Below are positions 19,991 through 29,721 of a stretch of 64,000 bases of DNA, piece after piece. Position 1 is the first letter of the stretch. Every line of letters begins with the position of its first letter. The notes under the pieces are model-generated. The model saw only the letters and a list, made by a program, of their open reading frames with translations, did not search any database and had not been told where the DNA came from. The stretch spans positions 124,001 through 188,000 of the forward strand of contig WYCU01000002.1 in assembly GCA_016617495.1 (NCBI GenBank), written 5' to 3'. Source of the stretch: Azonexaceae bacterium s22 (GTDB lineage Bacteria; Pseudomonadota; Gammaproteobacteria; Burkholderiales; Rhodocyclaceae). A program made the position numbers and the translations under genes.

Positions 19991-20824
19991 ATGCAAAGCC
20001 AATCTCGATATCGGCGTCCGCCGGGGCGGCCTGGTACGGTGGGAACCATCGTGCGTCGTTTCCGAACCGAAAATATGATTCAGACCAGCGCCGCCTTGTC
20101 GTTTACGACCCTGATTGCGCTGGTGCCGCTCGCCGCGGTCATCGTGGCGGTTGCCGATGCGGTGCCTTATCTCGATTTTCTGTTGACCCGACTCGACGTG
20201 CTTGTCCGTGAGGCTTTGCTGCCAGGCGGCACGGCGAGCACCATTTCAGGGGGTGTCTCGCGCTTTTCGCATCGTGCCCAGCGGCTGACCGTTCCCGGCA
20301 TTGCATTTCTTAGTGTGACGGCATTCATGTTGATGCACACGATCGAGAAGGCATTCAATCACTTGTGGCAGGTCAAGCCGCGCCCCTTTCTTCAGCGTCT
20401 GAAGCTCTATCTTGTGGCGATGATTTTCTGGCCGTTCATATTGGCGGCAGTTGCCGGCGCCATTTCGTTTGCTGTGACGTTGTCACTCGGCTTCATCGAC
20501 GAATCGGCCGGAGTGCGGCGCTTGCTGCTCAAGACAACCTGGGTGCTTGTGCTTGCCCTGTTTCTGTCGTTTCTTTACTACGCCGTGCCCAATGCCAAGG
20601 TGGACCGCCGTGGCGCGCTCATCGGCGGGGTGTTCGCCTCCTTTGCGTTTGCGCTGATGCAAAAAGGCTTCGAACTGTATCTGGCCAGTTCGGCGGTGCT
20701 CAAAAGCGTCTATGGGGCCTTTGCCGCCGTCCCGGTGTTTCTGGTCTGGCTGCACATGAGTTGGGCGGTGATGCTGTTTGGCGGGCTGATTGCCGCTACA
20801 GTTTTTCCGCCGCCTCGACGTTGA
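19991..20824 (+). CDS. yihY: YihY/BrkB family inner-membrane protein
   Basis: The 277-residue protein has six predicted membrane segments and the family's marks: NMIQTSAALSFTTLIALVPL, FLSVTAFMLMHTIEKAFNHLW, FLSFLYYAVPNAKVDRRGALIGG and VPVFLVWLHMSWAVMLFGG. The family was once annotated as RNase BN but is a membrane protein of unresolved function. The ATG at 19991 gives the expected N-terminus. Its last 29 bases overlap the 3' end of the convergent PilZ-like gene. Confidence 0.88.
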   Translation: MQSQSRYRRPPGRPGTVGTIVRRFRTENMIQTSAALSFTTLIALVPLAAVIVAVADAVPYLDFLLTRLDVLVREALLPGGTASTISGGVSRFSHRAQRLTVPGIAFLSVTAFMLMHTIEKAFNHLWQVKPRPFLQRLKLYLVAMIFWPFILAAVAGAISFAVTLSLGFIDESAGVRRLLLKTTWVLVLALFLSFLYYAVPNAKVDRRGALIGGVFASFAFALMQKGFELYLASSAVLKSVYGAFAAVPVFLVWLHMSWAVMLFGGLIAATVFPPPRR

Positions 20825-22322
20825 AAATTTCGATGTGCTCGGTCTGTTCGTGAAGGCCGGTCAAGGTCATCTCGCGAACGGCGTAGTTGCCATTGCCACC
20901 CACGACGACGGCTTCGAGTGGATAGGTCTTGGGCAGGATGACCGGCAGGATCAGCGCAGGCTTGATGCGTAGCGGCGCCGCGGGAGTCAGCAGGAGTCCG
21001 CCGTGGCGCACGGGGTTGGGCCCGTTGCCGATTACTGCTTCGACCGGCTCGGCTTCTGGGGCCAGTTGTTGCAGACCCAGTTCAATGTGCTCGGGGTTCT
21101 CGGAAGTGGCCCAGCGCACCATGCAGATCTGCCATTGCGGTGCAGTCCGCGCGGTATTGTCCAGTGCCTGAATGGCCACGAGGTCACCAATGCGCAATTG
21201 TGTCGTTGCGCCAGCAATGTGCATCAGCCCGAAACCTTCGGGGCTTTCGTTGGTGACCATCCATTCGCTGAATTCCAGCGCTTTGTCGGGTTGCAGCAAC
21301 AACTCCCGGACATTCGACAGGCGCGCGCAGAGGCGCAGACGATAGCTTTGGCGCCGGCGCGGATACTTGCGCTTTGCCGGCGTACCCCAGTGCATTGCCA
21401 GCCGACGCAGTGTGCTGCGGCCGCCTGCCGTTTCGGCAAATGCCGGCAAATGAAGGGCATGGGCGCTTAATCCGCTCTCCAGTACGCGCAGACGTGCTTT
21501 GGTGTCGCGGGCCAGGCGCTCGCATGAAAAATAATAGGTTTCCGCGTCGGCTTCCGGTTGGAGGCGGATCAGGGCATAGGCGGGGTGATCGTGATGGGGG
21601 TTGATCCAGTAAACGCCCCGGGCCATGCCGACGGGACTCGTTGCAATCGTGATTGCAGCCGTGTTGTTTGCAATGTAGTCGGCGATGAAACGGTGTTCCT
21701 GGCTGGAGAACGACGCCGGTTGCACAATGCCGGCAAGAACGGTGGCGATGTAGCGCTCCCCGAGCGTGCAAGCCTGACCGGGGGCTTGGGCTTGCAGCAG
21801 GTCTTGTGTGCGTGCCAGTCGGTAGATGCCATGCAGATGCAGCCAGATCCCTGTGCTTACCGGTGTGGATACGCGATGGCTGATGTGAATGTGCTGTCCG
21901 ATGGCCTGGGTGAGTATGGCGAGTACGGTGCCCAGACCATCGCGGGGGCCTTTGGGGTTTTCCAGGAGTTCGTGGTTTAGCCCTTGTCCGGTCAGGATCA
22001 AGGCTTCGAGCAGTTCTTGACTGAGTCGTACTTTTTGCCGGAGCCGTCTGGGCATCGGCAGTTTCGTGGCGCGGGTCGCATGCAGCGTATGCCTCGCAAC
22101 CCGTTCGGAAAGATGGAAGTACGCTGCGAACAAAGCGGTTTGCTGGCCAAGCGGGAGCGGGTTTTCGCGGAGCGCTGTCAGGATCAGGGGGGCCTCCGCT
22201 GCGGCCTCAAAAACGGCCGCGTCCGTTCCCGTCAATGCCACCTCCAGGCGCTGCAGGGTGGCCGTGGGATCGATTGCGGCGGCGTGAGCCGAGGACGGAG
22301 GGTGGCGTGGCGGATAATCCAT
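20796..22322 (-). CDS. Large protein with PilZ-like domain
   Basis: The 508-residue protein has no recognised full-length family. The N-terminal ~230 residues look helical (LPMPRRLRQKVRLSQELLEALILTG). Near residues 325-361 come RRRQSYR and NESPEG, matching the RxxxR and (D/N)xSxxG motifs of PilZ domains that bind cyclic di-GMP, followed by a beta-rich stretch. I start at the ATG 22322 (MDYPPRHPP). The gene is isolated, antisense-overlapping yihY at its end, and faces the rpsP promoter. A cyclic-di-GMP receptor role is inference from two short motifs. Confidence 0.75.
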   Translation of the reverse strand: MDYPPRHPPSSAHAAAIDPTATLQRLEVALTGTDAAVFEAAAEAPLILTALRENPLPLGQQTALFAAYFHLSERVARHTLHATRATKLPMPRRLRQKVRLSQELLEALILTGQGLNHELLENPKGPRDGLGTVLAILTQAIGQHIHISHRVSTPVSTGIWLHLHGIYRLARTQDLLQAQAPGQACTLGERYIATVLAGIVQPASFSSQEHRFIADYIANNTAAITIATSPVGMARGVYWINPHHDHPAYALIRLQPEADAETYYFSCERLARDTKARLRVLESGLSAHALHLPAFAETAGGRSTLRRLAMHWGTPAKRKYPRRRQSYRLRLCARLSNVRELLLQPDKALEFSEWMVTNESPEGFGLMHIAGATTQLRIGDLVAIQALDNTARTAPQWQICMVRWATSENPEHIELGLQQLAPEAEPVEAVIGNGPNPVRHGGLLLTPAAPLRIKPALILPVILPKTYPLEAVVVGGNGNYAVREMTLTGLHEQTEHIEIFNVEAAEKL

Positions 22323-22420
22323 AATGGCGGGCAAGGATAAACAATATCCTTGCGTTTAGCCATGGTATGCGTGGTCGTGTCGGGGTCGCCGCCGCAATGC
22401 ACATCCTGCGGGTAAGTGGC

Positions 22421-22448
22421 TTGATTTTTCTCGGTTTGAGGATATAAT
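22421..22448 (+). promoter_or_regulatory. Promoter of the rpsP-rimM-trmD-rplS operon
   Basis: TTGATT (22421-22426) and a perfect TATAAT (22443-22448) are separated by 16 bases, 35 bases before the rpsP start. The -10 lies in the small palindrome GAGGATATAATCCTC. Confidence 0.8.
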
Positions 22449-22483
22449 CCTCGGTCTTTTTCCCTGGTAACGAAAGAATTCAA

Positions 22484-22738
22484 ATGGTTGTTATCCGTCT
22501 TGCCCGTGGCGGCGCCAAGAAGCGTCCTTTCTACAACATGGTCGTGACCGATTCCCGCAATCGTCGTGATGGCCGTTTTGTCGAGCGTATCGGCTTCTAC
22601 AACCCGGTTGCTTCCGGCAATGCCGAAGCCCTGCGTATCGCCGTCGACCGCCTGACCTACTGGCAGCAGAACGGCGCCCAGCTGAGCCCGACGGTTGCCC
22701 GTCTGGTCAAGCAGCACGCCTCCCAGAACGCCGCCTGA
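22484..22738 (+). CDS. rpsP: 30S ribosomal protein S16
   Basis: The 84-residue protein begins [32 protein letters not shown], the S16 signature. S16 helps assemble the 5' domain of the 30S subunit. It is the first gene of the conserved rpsP-rimM-trmD-rplS operon. Confidence 0.98.
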   Translation: MVVIRLARGGAKKRPFYNMVVTDSRNRRDGRFVERIGFYNPVASGNAEALRIAVDRLTYWQQNGAQLSPTVARLVKQHASQNAA

Positions 22739-22746
22739 TTATTGCC

Positions 22747-23262
22747 TTGTCCGGAAACGGCGACATCGTCGTTCTTGGAAGGTTGACCGATCCCTACGGG
22801 GTTCGGGGTTTGATCAGGCTGATTCCTTTCGGGGACGATCCGCTGGCATGGTCCGGCATGCCGACGCTGTGGCTCGGCAAGGATGGCGGTCCCTGGCGGG
22901 AAGTTGGTTTAAAGGCCCTTAAAGCCCATGGCGAGGGTCTGGTGCTTGGCCTCGATGGCGTCTCCGACAGGACGGCAGCCGAGGGGCTGAAAGGCATGTT
23001 GGTCGGTGCGCCGCGCGAGGCACTGCCGGCGACCGCAGAAGACGAGTTTTACTGGGCCGATCTTGTTGGCCTGGATGTGGTGAATACCGCAGGTGAGCAG
23101 CTCGGGAAAGTGGCCGGGCTGATCGAAACCGGCGCCAACGACGTGTTGCGCGTGGTGTCTGCGGATGCTGCCGAGCGTCTGATTCCATTTGTCGGTGCCG
23201 TGGTGTTGGCCGTCGAACGGGAAGCCGGGCGTATCCGGGTGGATTGGGGGAGCGACTGGTGA
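22747..23262 (+). CDS. rimM: Ribosome maturation factor RimM
   Basis: The 171-residue protein has the RimM start [22 protein letters not shown], then a PRC-barrel domain with [24 protein letters not shown] and LIPFVGAVV. RimM binds S19 and helps 30S head assembly. The likely start is TTG at 22747, 8 bases after rpsP; no in-frame ATG is near. The trmD start follows the stop by 19 bases. Confidence 0.94.
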   Translation: MSGNGDIVVLGRLTDPYGVRGLIRLIPFGDDPLAWSGMPTLWLGKDGGPWREVGLKALKAHGEGLVLGLDGVSDRTAAEGLKGMLVGAPREALPATAEDEFYWADLVGLDVVNTAGEQLGKVAGLIETGANDVLRVVSADAAERLIPFVGAVVLAVEREAGRIRVDWGSDW

Positions 23263-23281
23263 ATCGCCAGCAAAGCGCGCG

Positions 23282-24049
23282 ATGATCCGTTTCGACTGCA
23301 TCACCCTTTTCCCGGAAATGTTTGCTGCGGTGACGCAAAGCGGCATTACCCGCCGCGCACTGGAAGAAGCGCGTTGGGCATGGCAAGGCTGGAATCCCAG
23401 GGATTTTGCCGAGAATGCCTGGCGTCGCGTGGATGATCGCCCATTTGGCGGTGGGCCGGGCATGGTCATGCAGCCGGGGCCACTCGAGAAGGCGATTGCC
23501 GCAGCGAAGGCGGCCCAGCGCGAAGCCGGCGTGGCGGCGAGCAGGGTGATTTACCTGTCGCCGCAAGGTGCGCCTTTGACGCATGCGCGGGTGATGGCCC
23601 TGGCAAACGCCGGGGAGGGATTGGTCCTCCTGTGCGGTCGCTATGAAGGGGTTGATGAGCGTTTGATCGAGCGCTGTGTCGATGAAGAAATATCGATCGG
23701 AGATTTTGTGCTTTCCGGTGGCGAATTGCCGGCAATGGCCCTGATTGATGCCGTTGTCCGACAGCTCCCGGGGGTGTTGGGCGATGCCGCTTCGGCGGTG
23801 GAGGATTCGTTCGTGACGGGCTTGCTCGATTGCCCGCACTACACGAGGCCCGAGGTGTATGAAGGACAAGGGGTGCCGGAAGTCTTGCTGTCCGGTGACC
23901 ACAAGCGAATTCGCCGCTGGCGGCTTAAACAGTCGCTGGCGCGGACCCGGAAGCGCCGCCCGGATTTGTTGGCGCACCGTGCGTTGAGCACGGAAGAAAC
24001 GCAACTCCTCGGGGAGATATCCCGAGAGGAGCAATGCGGTGAGCTATGA
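23282..24049 (+). CDS. trmD: tRNA (guanine-N1)-methyltransferase
   Basis: The 255-residue SPOUT enzyme methylates G37 of tRNAs using S-adenosylmethionine, preventing frameshifting. Motifs are [27 protein letters not shown], the knot segment [16 protein letters not shown], and [22 protein letters not shown]. The ATG at 23282 matches the family start. Confidence 0.96.
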   Translation: MIRFDCITLFPEMFAAVTQSGITRRALEEARWAWQGWNPRDFAENAWRRVDDRPFGGGPGMVMQPGPLEKAIAAAKAAQREAGVAASRVIYLSPQGAPLTHARVMALANAGEGLVLLCGRYEGVDERLIERCVDEEISIGDFVLSGGELPAMALIDAVVRQLPGVLGDAASAVEDSFVTGLLDCPHYTRPEVYEGQGVPEVLLSGDHKRIRRWRLKQSLARTRKRRPDLLAHRALSTEETQLLGEISREEQCGEL

Positions 24050-24067
24050 CAATTTAAAGGAACTCAC

Positions 24068-24436
24068 ATGAACCTGATTCAACAACTCGAGCAGGAAGAA
24101 ATCGCCCGCCTCGGCAAGACCATTCCCGATTTCGCACCGGGCGACACCCTTGTCGTCCAAGTGAAGGTCAAGGAAGGTAACCGCGAGCGTCTGCAGGCTT
24201 ACGAAGGCGTCGTCATCGCCAAGCGTAACCGCGGCCTGAACTCCTCCTTCATCGTTCGCAAGATTTCTTCCGGTGAAGGCGTCGAGCGTACCTTCCAGAC
24301 CTACTCCCCGCTGGTGGCCTCCATCGAGCTGAAGCGCCGTGGCGATGTCCGTCGCGCCAAGCTGTACTACCTGCGCGAGCGTTCTGGCAAGTCCGCCCGT
24401 ATCAAGGAAAAGCTGGAGCTCAAGAAGTCGGTTTAA
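24068..24436 (+). CDS. rplS: 50S ribosomal protein L19
   Basis: The 122-residue protein has [30 protein letters not shown] and [21 protein letters not shown], standard for L19, which sits at the 30S-50S interface. It ends the operon and is followed by a strong terminator. Confidence 0.98.
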   Translation: MNLIQQLEQEEIARLGKTIPDFAPGDTLVVQVKVKEGNRERLQAYEGVVIAKRNRGLNSSFIVRKISSGEGVERTFQTYSPLVASIELKRRGDVRRAKLYYLRERSGKSARIKEKLELKKSV

Positions 24437-24461
24437 TCCGCCAACTTCGAGCAAAAGAATT

Positions 24462-24485
24462 GGGGCGCCTCTGGCGCCCCTTTTT
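24462..24485. terminator. Terminator between rplS and folE2
   Basis: The perfect arms GGGGCGCC and GGCGCCCC around TCT are followed by TTTTT on the plus strand. It is immediately followed by repeat copy 3. Confidence 0.85.
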
Positions 24486-24523
24486 CATTTTTGCCCTTTT
24501 TGGGGCGTCGACCGCGACAATTG
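24486..24523 (-). repeat. Dispersed A-tract repeat, copy 3 (intergenic)
   Basis: The minus strand reads AATTGTCGCGGTCGAC, then GCCCC, five A, GGGC and AAAAATG. It abuts the rplS terminator and ends 1 base before the folE2 stop codon. Confidence 0.9.
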
Positions 24524-24524
24524 T

Positions 24525-25322
24525 TTAATCGGCCGTCTTGTCGCGCTCGATCAGGGCGTAAGCCGAGTGATTGTGGATGGATTCGAAGTTTTCCGACTCC
24601 ACGACATAGGCGTCGATGCGCGCTTCGGCATTGAGGCGTGCCGCAACGTCGCGGACCATGTCCTCGACGAATTTGGGATTGTCGTAGGCGCGTTCGGTGA
24701 CGAATTTTTCATCGGGGCGCTTGAGTAGCCCGAACAACTCGCAGGAGGCTTCCTGTTCCACCAGTTGTACCAGTTCCTCGATCCAAACGAAGTCGTTGGT
24801 ACGCGCAGTGATGGTGACGTGCGAACGTTGGTTGTGCGCGCCACGCTCGGAAATCTTCTTGGAGCAGGGGCACAGGCTGGTTGCCGGGACGACGACCTTC
24901 ACCGAAGTGGCGATTTCGCCATGGCAAATGTCGCCGATGAAGGTGACGTCGTAGTCCATCAGGCTCTGCACGCCGGATACCGGGGCGGTCTTGTTGATGA
25001 AGTACGGGAAGTTCATCTCGATGTGGCCGGTTTCAGCTTCGAGCTTGTGCACCATGTCGCGCAGCATGACCGGGAAATTCTCGACCGAGATCTCGCGTTC
25101 GTGGCTGTTGAGAATCTCCACGAAGCGCGACATGTGCGTGCCCTTGAAGTTGTGCGGCAGGCCGACATACATGTTGAAGACGGCGATGGTGTGCTGGATG
25201 CCGGCCGACTTGTCCTGCACCTTGATCGGGTGACGGATGGATTTGATGCCAACCTTGTTGATCGCCAGTTGGCGCGTGTCGGCAGAGTTCTGGACATCCG
25301 GGATGGGGGTGGGGCTGTTCAT
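24525..25322 (-). CDS. folE2: GTP cyclohydrolase FolE2
   Basis: The 265-residue protein belongs to the COG1469 (type IB) cyclohydrolases that convert GTP to dihydroneopterin triphosphate for folate and queuosine. The metal/catalytic region is [27 protein letters not shown] with the key Cys, and [20 protein letters not shown] is typical. The ATG at 25322 ([21 protein letters not shown]) matches the family. It is 17 bases downstream of dxs on the same strand. Confidence 0.95.
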   Translation of the reverse strand: MNSPTPIPDVQNSADTRQLAINKVGIKSIRHPIKVQDKSAGIQHTIAVFNMYVGLPHNFKGTHMSRFVEILNSHEREISVENFPVMLRDMVHKLEAETGHIEMNFPYFINKTAPVSGVQSLMDYDVTFIGDICHGEIATSVKVVVPATSLCPCSKKISERGAHNQRSHVTITARTNDFVWIEELVQLVEQEASCELFGLLKRPDEKFVTERAYDNPKFVEDMVRDVAARLNAEARIDAYVVESENFESIHNHSAYALIERDKTAD

Positions 25323-25339
25323 GGGCTGTTCTTTACGAA

Positions 25340-27193
25340 TTATTGCTGTGGGCAGCGGGCGCGAACGGCGCGCACAATGCCCTCCTTGTCGAGGCCAAGC
25401 TCCGCCAGCAACTGACTTTGCTCGCCGTGGTCGATGAAACGGTCCGGCAGGCCGAGGCGCAGTACCGGGGTGTTGATACCATTTTCGGCCAGCACGCGTT
25501 CGACTTCCGAACCGGCGCCGCCGATCACGGCATTTTCTTCGATTGTGACCAGTAGTGAATGGTTCCCCGCAAGTTCGAGGATCAGTTCGGCATCGATGGG
25601 TTTGACGAAACGCATGTTGGCCACGGTGGCGTCGAGCGCCTCTCCGGCGGCCAGGGCCGGCGCGAGCAGGGTGCCAAAGGCGAGCAGGGCGACGGTGTGG
25701 CCCGGCCGGCGGATTTCCCCTTTGCCCATGGGCAAGCCATCCAGTTGCGTGGACGGGATGCTGCCATTGCCGCCGCCGCGCGGATAGCGCACGAGGCTGG
25801 GGCCGTCGTGGGCGAAAGCCGTCGACAACATGCGGCGGCATTCGGCTTCGTCGGACGGCGTCATCACCACCATGTTGGGGATGCAGGTGACGTAGGAAAG
25901 ATCGAAGGTGCCGTGATGGGTGGGGCCATCGGCGCCGACCAGACCGCCGCGGTCGACGGCGAAGACGACCGGCAGGTTCTGCAGCGCCACATCGTGAACG
26001 AGCTGATCGTAGGCGCGCTGCAGGAAGGTCGAATAGATGGCGACCACCGGTTTGAGGCCCTCGCAGGCCAGACCGGCAGCGAACGTGACGGCGTGCTGCT
26101 CGGCAATACCGACATCGTAGTAGCGGTCGGGAAACTCGTTGGCGAAACGGAGCAGCCCCGAGCCCTCGCGCATGGCCGGGGTGATGCCCACCAGCCGGTT
26201 GTCGGCGTGCGCCTGATCGCACAGCCAGTCCCCGAACACCTGGGTAAAGGTCAGCTTGCCGCCGCCCTTGCCGGACTGAATGCCTTCATCCGGCGCGAAC
26301 TTGGCGACACCGTGGTACAGAATCGGATCGGCCTCGGCCAGTTTGTAACCCTGCCCCTTCTTGGTGATGATGTGCAGGAACTTGGGGCCTTTGATATTGC
26401 GCAGGTTGAGCAGCGTCGGAATCAGCGCATCGAGGTCATGACCGTCGATGGGGCCGTAATAGTGGAAGCCGAATTCCTCGAACAGCGTGCCCGGGGCGAT
26501 CATGCCCTTGACGTGTTCTTCGGCGCGCCGGGCGAGTTCCAGCAGCGGCGGGGCAAAGCCAAGCATGTGGCGGCCCGCCGAACGTGCGGCGTTGTAGGTC
26601 TTGCTTGATGTCAGCCGGGTCAGGATGTGGTTCAATGCCCCGACCGGCGGCGAGATGGACATCTCGTTGTCGTTGAGGATGACCAGCATGTCGGCATCGG
26701 CGACGCCCGCGTTGTTCAGCGCCTCGAACGCCATGCCGGCCGACATGGCGCCGTCGCCGATGATGGCGATGGCCTTGCGGTCCTCCCCCTTCTGTTTGGC
26801 AGCCAGTGCCATGCCCAGGGCGGCGGAGATCGAGGTTGAGGAATGGCCGACGCCAAAAGTGTCGTAGGGGCTCTCGCAGCGCTTCGGGAAGCCGGCGACG
26901 CCATGGCGCATGCGCAACTTGCTCATGCCTTCGCGGCGGCCGGTGAGGATCTTGTGCGCATAGCACTGGTGGCCGACGTCCCAGACCAGGCGGTCTTCCG
27001 GGGTGTTGAACACGTAGTGCAGGGCGACGGTGAGTTCGACCGTACCCAGGTTCGAGGACAGGTGGCCGCCAGTCTGCGACACCGAGTCGATCAGGAAGGC
27101 GCGCAGCTCGGTGGCGAGCTGGGGCAACTGCTTGCGATCGAGTTGGCGCAGGTCGGCGGGGGAGCGGATGCTGTCGAGAAGGGAGAGGCTCAT
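25340..27193 (-). CDS. dxs: 1-deoxy-D-xylulose-5-phosphate synthase
   Basis: This thiamine-diphosphate enzyme joins pyruvate and glyceraldehyde 3-phosphate, the entry step of the MEP isoprenoid pathway. Its 617 residues carry [21 protein letters not shown], the ThDP motif [20 protein letters not shown] followed by [10 protein letters not shown], and [16 protein letters not shown] with the catalytic Glu. The ATG at 27193 ([18 protein letters not shown]) is the family start. It lies one base after the ispA stop, in an operon xseB-ispA-dxs-folE2. Confidence 0.97.
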   Translation of the reverse strand: MSLSLLDSIRSPADLRQLDRKQLPQLATELRAFLIDSVSQTGGHLSSNLGTVELTVALHYVFNTPEDRLVWDVGHQCYAHKILTGRREGMSKLRMRHGVAGFPKRCESPYDTFGVGHSSTSISAALGMALAAKQKGEDRKAIAIIGDGAMSAGMAFEALNNAGVADADMLVILNDNEMSISPPVGALNHILTRLTSSKTYNAARSAGRHMLGFAPPLLELARRAEEHVKGMIAPGTLFEEFGFHYYGPIDGHDLDALIPTLLNLRNIKGPKFLHIITKKGQGYKLAEADPILYHGVAKFAPDEGIQSGKGGGKLTFTQVFGDWLCDQAHADNRLVGITPAMREGSGLLRFANEFPDRYYDVGIAEQHAVTFAAGLACEGLKPVVAIYSTFLQRAYDQLVHDVALQNLPVVFAVDRGGLVGADGPTHHGTFDLSYVTCIPNMVVMTPSDEAECRRMLSTAFAHDGPSLVRYPRGGGNGSIPSTQLDGLPMGKGEIRRPGHTVALLAFGTLLAPALAAGEALDATVANMRFVKPIDAELILELAGNHSLLVTIEENAVIGGAGSEVERVLAENGINTPVLRLGLPDRFIDHGEQSQLLAELGLDKEGIVRAVRARCPQQ

Positions 27194-27194
27194 T

Positions 27195-28088
27195 TCAGAA
27201 CTGCCGATGGCAAATGAAGTCGGCAAGCTGCGTCAGGCGCGTGGCCCGGGCACCGAAGCAGGACAGGGACTCCAGGGCTTCGCTGCGCAGTTCCTCGGCA
27301 TAGGTCCGCGCGCGTTCCAGTCCGAGCAGGCTGACATAGGTGGGCTTCTCCGCGGCTTCGTCCTTGCCGGCCGTTTTGCCGAGCGTGGCTGTGCTGGCGG
27401 TACAGTCGAGAATGTCGTCCACAACCTGGAAGAGCAGGCCGGCGCGCTTGGCGAAGCGGTCAAGCCCGGCGCGTTCCTCGCTGCCGAGCGGGTTGCCGGC
27501 CAGCGCCCCAAGGAGTACCGCCGCGCGGATCAGCGCCCCGGTCTTGAGGGCGTGCATCAGCTCCAGTTCGGGCTGCGTCAGCGGCTTGCCGACGGATGCC
27601 AGATCGATGGCCTGGCCGCCGGCCATGCCGCGCGAGCCGCTGGCGTGCGCCAGCAGGGCGATCATTTCGAGTTGGCGTGCCGGGGCGAGGCCGTTTTCGC
27701 TGGCGAGCAGTTCGAAGGCCAGCGTTTGCAGGCTGTCGCCGACGAGCAGGGCGGTCGGTACGTCGAATTCCACATGGCAGGTCGGGCGGCCGCGGCGCAG
27801 CACGTCGTCGTCCATGCAAGGCAGGTCGTCGTGAACCAGGGAGTAGGCGTGGATCAGTTCGACTGCGCAAGCGGCGATGTCGAGTTGTTCCGGCGCCGCC
27901 TGCGTCAATTCGCCGGCTGCGAACACCAGCAGCGGGCGCACGCGTTTGCCGCCGCCCAGCGCGGCATAGCGCATGGCGTCGTGCAGGCGGGCGGGGATGT
28001 TGTCCGCGGGCGGCAGATGGCGGGCCAGTGCGGCTTCTACACGCCCTTGCGTTGCGGCCATCCAGTCGGTGAAGGCGGGTTGCGTCAC
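27195..28088 (-). CDS. ispA: Farnesyl diphosphate synthase
   Basis: The 297-residue polyprenyl synthase condenses DMAPP and IPP to farnesyl diphosphate. The first Asp-rich motif is [20 protein letters not shown] and the second [36 protein letters not shown] is also present. The start is GTG at 28088, overlapping the xseB stop (GTGA). Its place between xseB and dxs is the classic cluster. Confidence 0.96.
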   Translation of the reverse strand: MTQPAFTDWMAATQGRVEAALARHLPPADNIPARLHDAMRYAALGGGKRVRPLLVFAAGELTQAAPEQLDIAACAVELIHAYSLVHDDLPCMDDDVLRRGRPTCHVEFDVPTALLVGDSLQTLAFELLASENGLAPARQLEMIALLAHASGSRGMAGGQAIDLASVGKPLTQPELELMHALKTGALIRAAVLLGALAGNPLGSEERAGLDRFAKRAGLLFQVVDDILDCTASTATLGKTAGKDEAAEKPTYVSLLGLERARTYAEELRSEALESLSCFGARATRLTQLADFICHRQF

Positions 28089-28324
28089 GGTGTCTCCAGA
28101 GTGTCGCGGTCGACGTCCTTGAATTGCCCGTTTTCGAAAACGCGAATCTGCTGTTCGGCAGCGGCCAGCAGGCCTTGGCAATGTTGCATGAGTTCCATGC
28201 CGCGACGGTAGGCGGCGATGGAGGCTTCCAGTTCAAGTTTGCCGTCTTCCATGCTGCGGACCAGATTTTCCAGCTCCGCCAGCGCGGTTTCGAATTTCAT
28301 GTCGGCAACGGGGGCAAGATCCAT
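28085..28324 (-). CDS. xseB: Exodeoxyribonuclease VII small subunit
   Basis: The 79-residue protein has FETALAELENLVRSMEDGKLELEASIAAYRRGMELM, the standard XseB core that binds XseA. The ATG at 28324 was chosen. The C-terminus [12 protein letters not shown] is encoded by a copy of the dispersed A-tract repeat, so the gene's tail has been shaped by that DNA motif. No xseA is in the window. Confidence 0.93.
   Translation of the reverse strand: MDLAPVADMKFETALAELENLVRSMEDGKLELEASIAAYRRGMELMQHCQGLLAAAEQQIRVFENGQFKDVDRDTLETP
28101..28136 (+). repeat. Dispersed A-tract repeat, copy 4 (3' end of xseB)
   Basis: The plus strand has GTGTCGCGGTCGAC, then GTCCTT, GAATT, GCCC and GTTTTCG. Both A/T tracts are present but degenerate. 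It is translated, on the other strand, as DVDRDT at the XseB C-terminus. Confidence 0.7.
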
Positions 28325-28393
28325 GACGAGCGCGTCCGGGAAAACGCGCAAAAATACTCCATGAGGGGCTTCAGGTCAAATGGCGGGGAGGGT

Positions 28394-28408
28394 AAAATAT
28401 AATATTTT
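28394..28408. promoter_or_regulatory. AT-rich palindrome with -10-like TATAAT before the Rieske gene
   Basis: AAAATA-TAA-TATTTT is a perfect 6-base inverted repeat containing TATAAT (28398-28403). It is 20 bases before the ATG of the Rieske oxygenase gene and divergent from xseB. No good -35 is visible, so it may be a regulated promoter. Confidence 0.45.
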
Positions 28409-28428
28409 CAACCCGCTGGAGGCGTGGA

Positions 28429-29562
28429 ATGTCCGACATGGCGAATCTGTCCAAGTTGGCCCCCGCAGTTTCCCAACTGCCGGTGGACTGGTATTTCGAT
28501 GAGTCGATCTTTGCTTTGGAGAAGAAACTCATCTTCGATGCCGGTCCGGGTTACGTCGGCCACCGCCTGATGGTGCCCGAAGCGGGCGATTACCGTTCCC
28601 TGGAATGGAAGGATCATGGCCAGATGCTGCTCAACGGCGGCAGCGCAGGCCCCAATGCCGGCATCTGGCAGATGTCCAACGTCTGCCGTCACCGCCAGGC
28701 GATCATGTTGCAAGGCTCAGGCAAATTGAACGGGCCGGTGGTCTGCCCCATTCACCGCTGGACCTATGCCCAATCCGGCGAGCTGATCGGCGCGCCGCAC
28801 TTCCCGCAGAACCCCTGCCTGAATCTCAACAAGGTACAGCTCGAAGACTGGAACGGCCTGCTCTTCAAGGGGCCGCGCTCGGCCAACGCCGATCTTGGGG
28901 GTATGAAGGTTGCGCGCGATCTGGATTTCACCGGCTACAAGCTCGATCACGTCGAGATGCACGAGTGCAATTACAACTGGAAGACCTTCATCGAGGTCTA
29001 TCTGGAGGATTACCACGTCGTGCCCTACCACCCGGGCCTCGGTAATTTCGTGACTTGCGACGACCTGACCTGGCAGTTCGGCGAGTGGTATTCGGTGCAG
29101 AAAGTCGGCATCACCTCGTTGATGAAATCCGGTTCCAAGGTCTATGAGAAGTGGCAGAAGGTCGTCCGCGAGTATTACGGCGACCGGGGTGAAACGCCGC
29201 CGCATGGCGCCATCTGGCTGACCTACTACCCGAACATCATGGTCGAGTGGTATCCGCATGTGCTCGTGGTGTCCACCCTGCTGCCGATGGGGCCGCACAA
29301 GACGATGAACGTCGTCGAGTTCTACTACCCCGAAGAAATCGTCGATTTCGAACGCGAGTTCATCGAGGCGGAACGCGCCGCCTACATGGAAACCGCCATC
29401 GAGGACGACGACATCGGCGAGCGCATGGATCGCGGCCGGATGGCCTTGCTGGCGGAAGGACGCAACGAGGTTGGCCCCTACCAGAGCCCGATGGAAGACG
29501 GGATGCAGCACTTCCACGAGTTCTACCGCCGTGTGATGCAATCCGCCATTGAGGCGCGCTGA
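28429..29562 (+). CDS. Rieske non-heme iron oxygenase, alpha-subunit type
   Basis: The 377-residue protein has a Rieske [2Fe-2S] motif, CRHRQ (~86-90) and CPIHRW (~109-114), and a catalytic domain with the mononuclear-iron segment FIEVYLEDYHVVPYHPGL near residue 190. This fits ring-hydroxylating or related oxygenases that activate O2 with electrons from a reductase. The substrate cannot be told. No reductase, ferredoxin or aromatic-degradation gene is next to it, so it may serve biosynthesis or membrane-lipid or cofactor modification. A Shine-Dalgarno (CTGGAGG) precedes the ATG. A dispersed repeat begins right after its stop. Confidence 0.88.
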   Translation: MSDMANLSKLAPAVSQLPVDWYFDESIFALEKKLIFDAGPGYVGHRLMVPEAGDYRSLEWKDHGQMLLNGGSAGPNAGIWQMSNVCRHRQAIMLQGSGKLNGPVVCPIHRWTYAQSGELIGAPHFPQNPCLNLNKVQLEDWNGLLFKGPRSANADLGGMKVARDLDFTGYKLDHVEMHECNYNWKTFIEVYLEDYHVVPYHPGLGNFVTCDDLTWQFGEWYSVQKVGITSLMKSGSKVYEKWQKVVREYYGDRGETPPHGAIWLTYYPNIMVEWYPHVLVVSTLLPMGPHKTMNVVEFYYPEEIVDFEREFIEAERAAYMETAIEDDDIGERMDRGRMALLAEGRNEVGPYQSPMEDGMQHFHEFYRRVMQSAIEAR

Positions 29563-29599
29563 GCATTTTGGGCCAATTTTCGCGGTCGACCGCGACAAT
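29563..29599 (-). repeat. Dispersed A-tract repeat, copy 5 (intergenic, with longer palindrome)
   Basis: The minus strand has GATTGTCGCGGTCGAC, then CGCG, AAAATT, GGCCC and AAAATGC. It starts on the first base after the Rieske gene's stop. Because the spacer is CGCG, the core extends into a near-complete 22-base palindrome around TCGA; this seems accidental because other copies have unrelated spacers. Confidence 0.88.
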
Positions 29600-29721
29600 C
29601 GGGGCGTCGGGGTAAAATCCGGCGCCTTTTGTTTTCCGCGGCACGGCATTGCCTCCGGGCAAGCAGCGACAGCGGCGAACCGTGCCCCCATTGAAACCCG
29701 AGTCGTTTTTTAGAGCACCTC

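Noticed and set aside
25945-25970. GCGGTCGAC in dxs
   Set aside because: Only nine core bases match and the expected tracts are missing; it is part of the conserved thiamine-domain stretch AVDRGG.
29577-29599. The near-perfect palindrome of copy 5 as a dyad operator
   Set aside because: Other copies have unrelated bases at the matching spacer, so the extended palindrome arises from that copy's CGCG spacer by chance.
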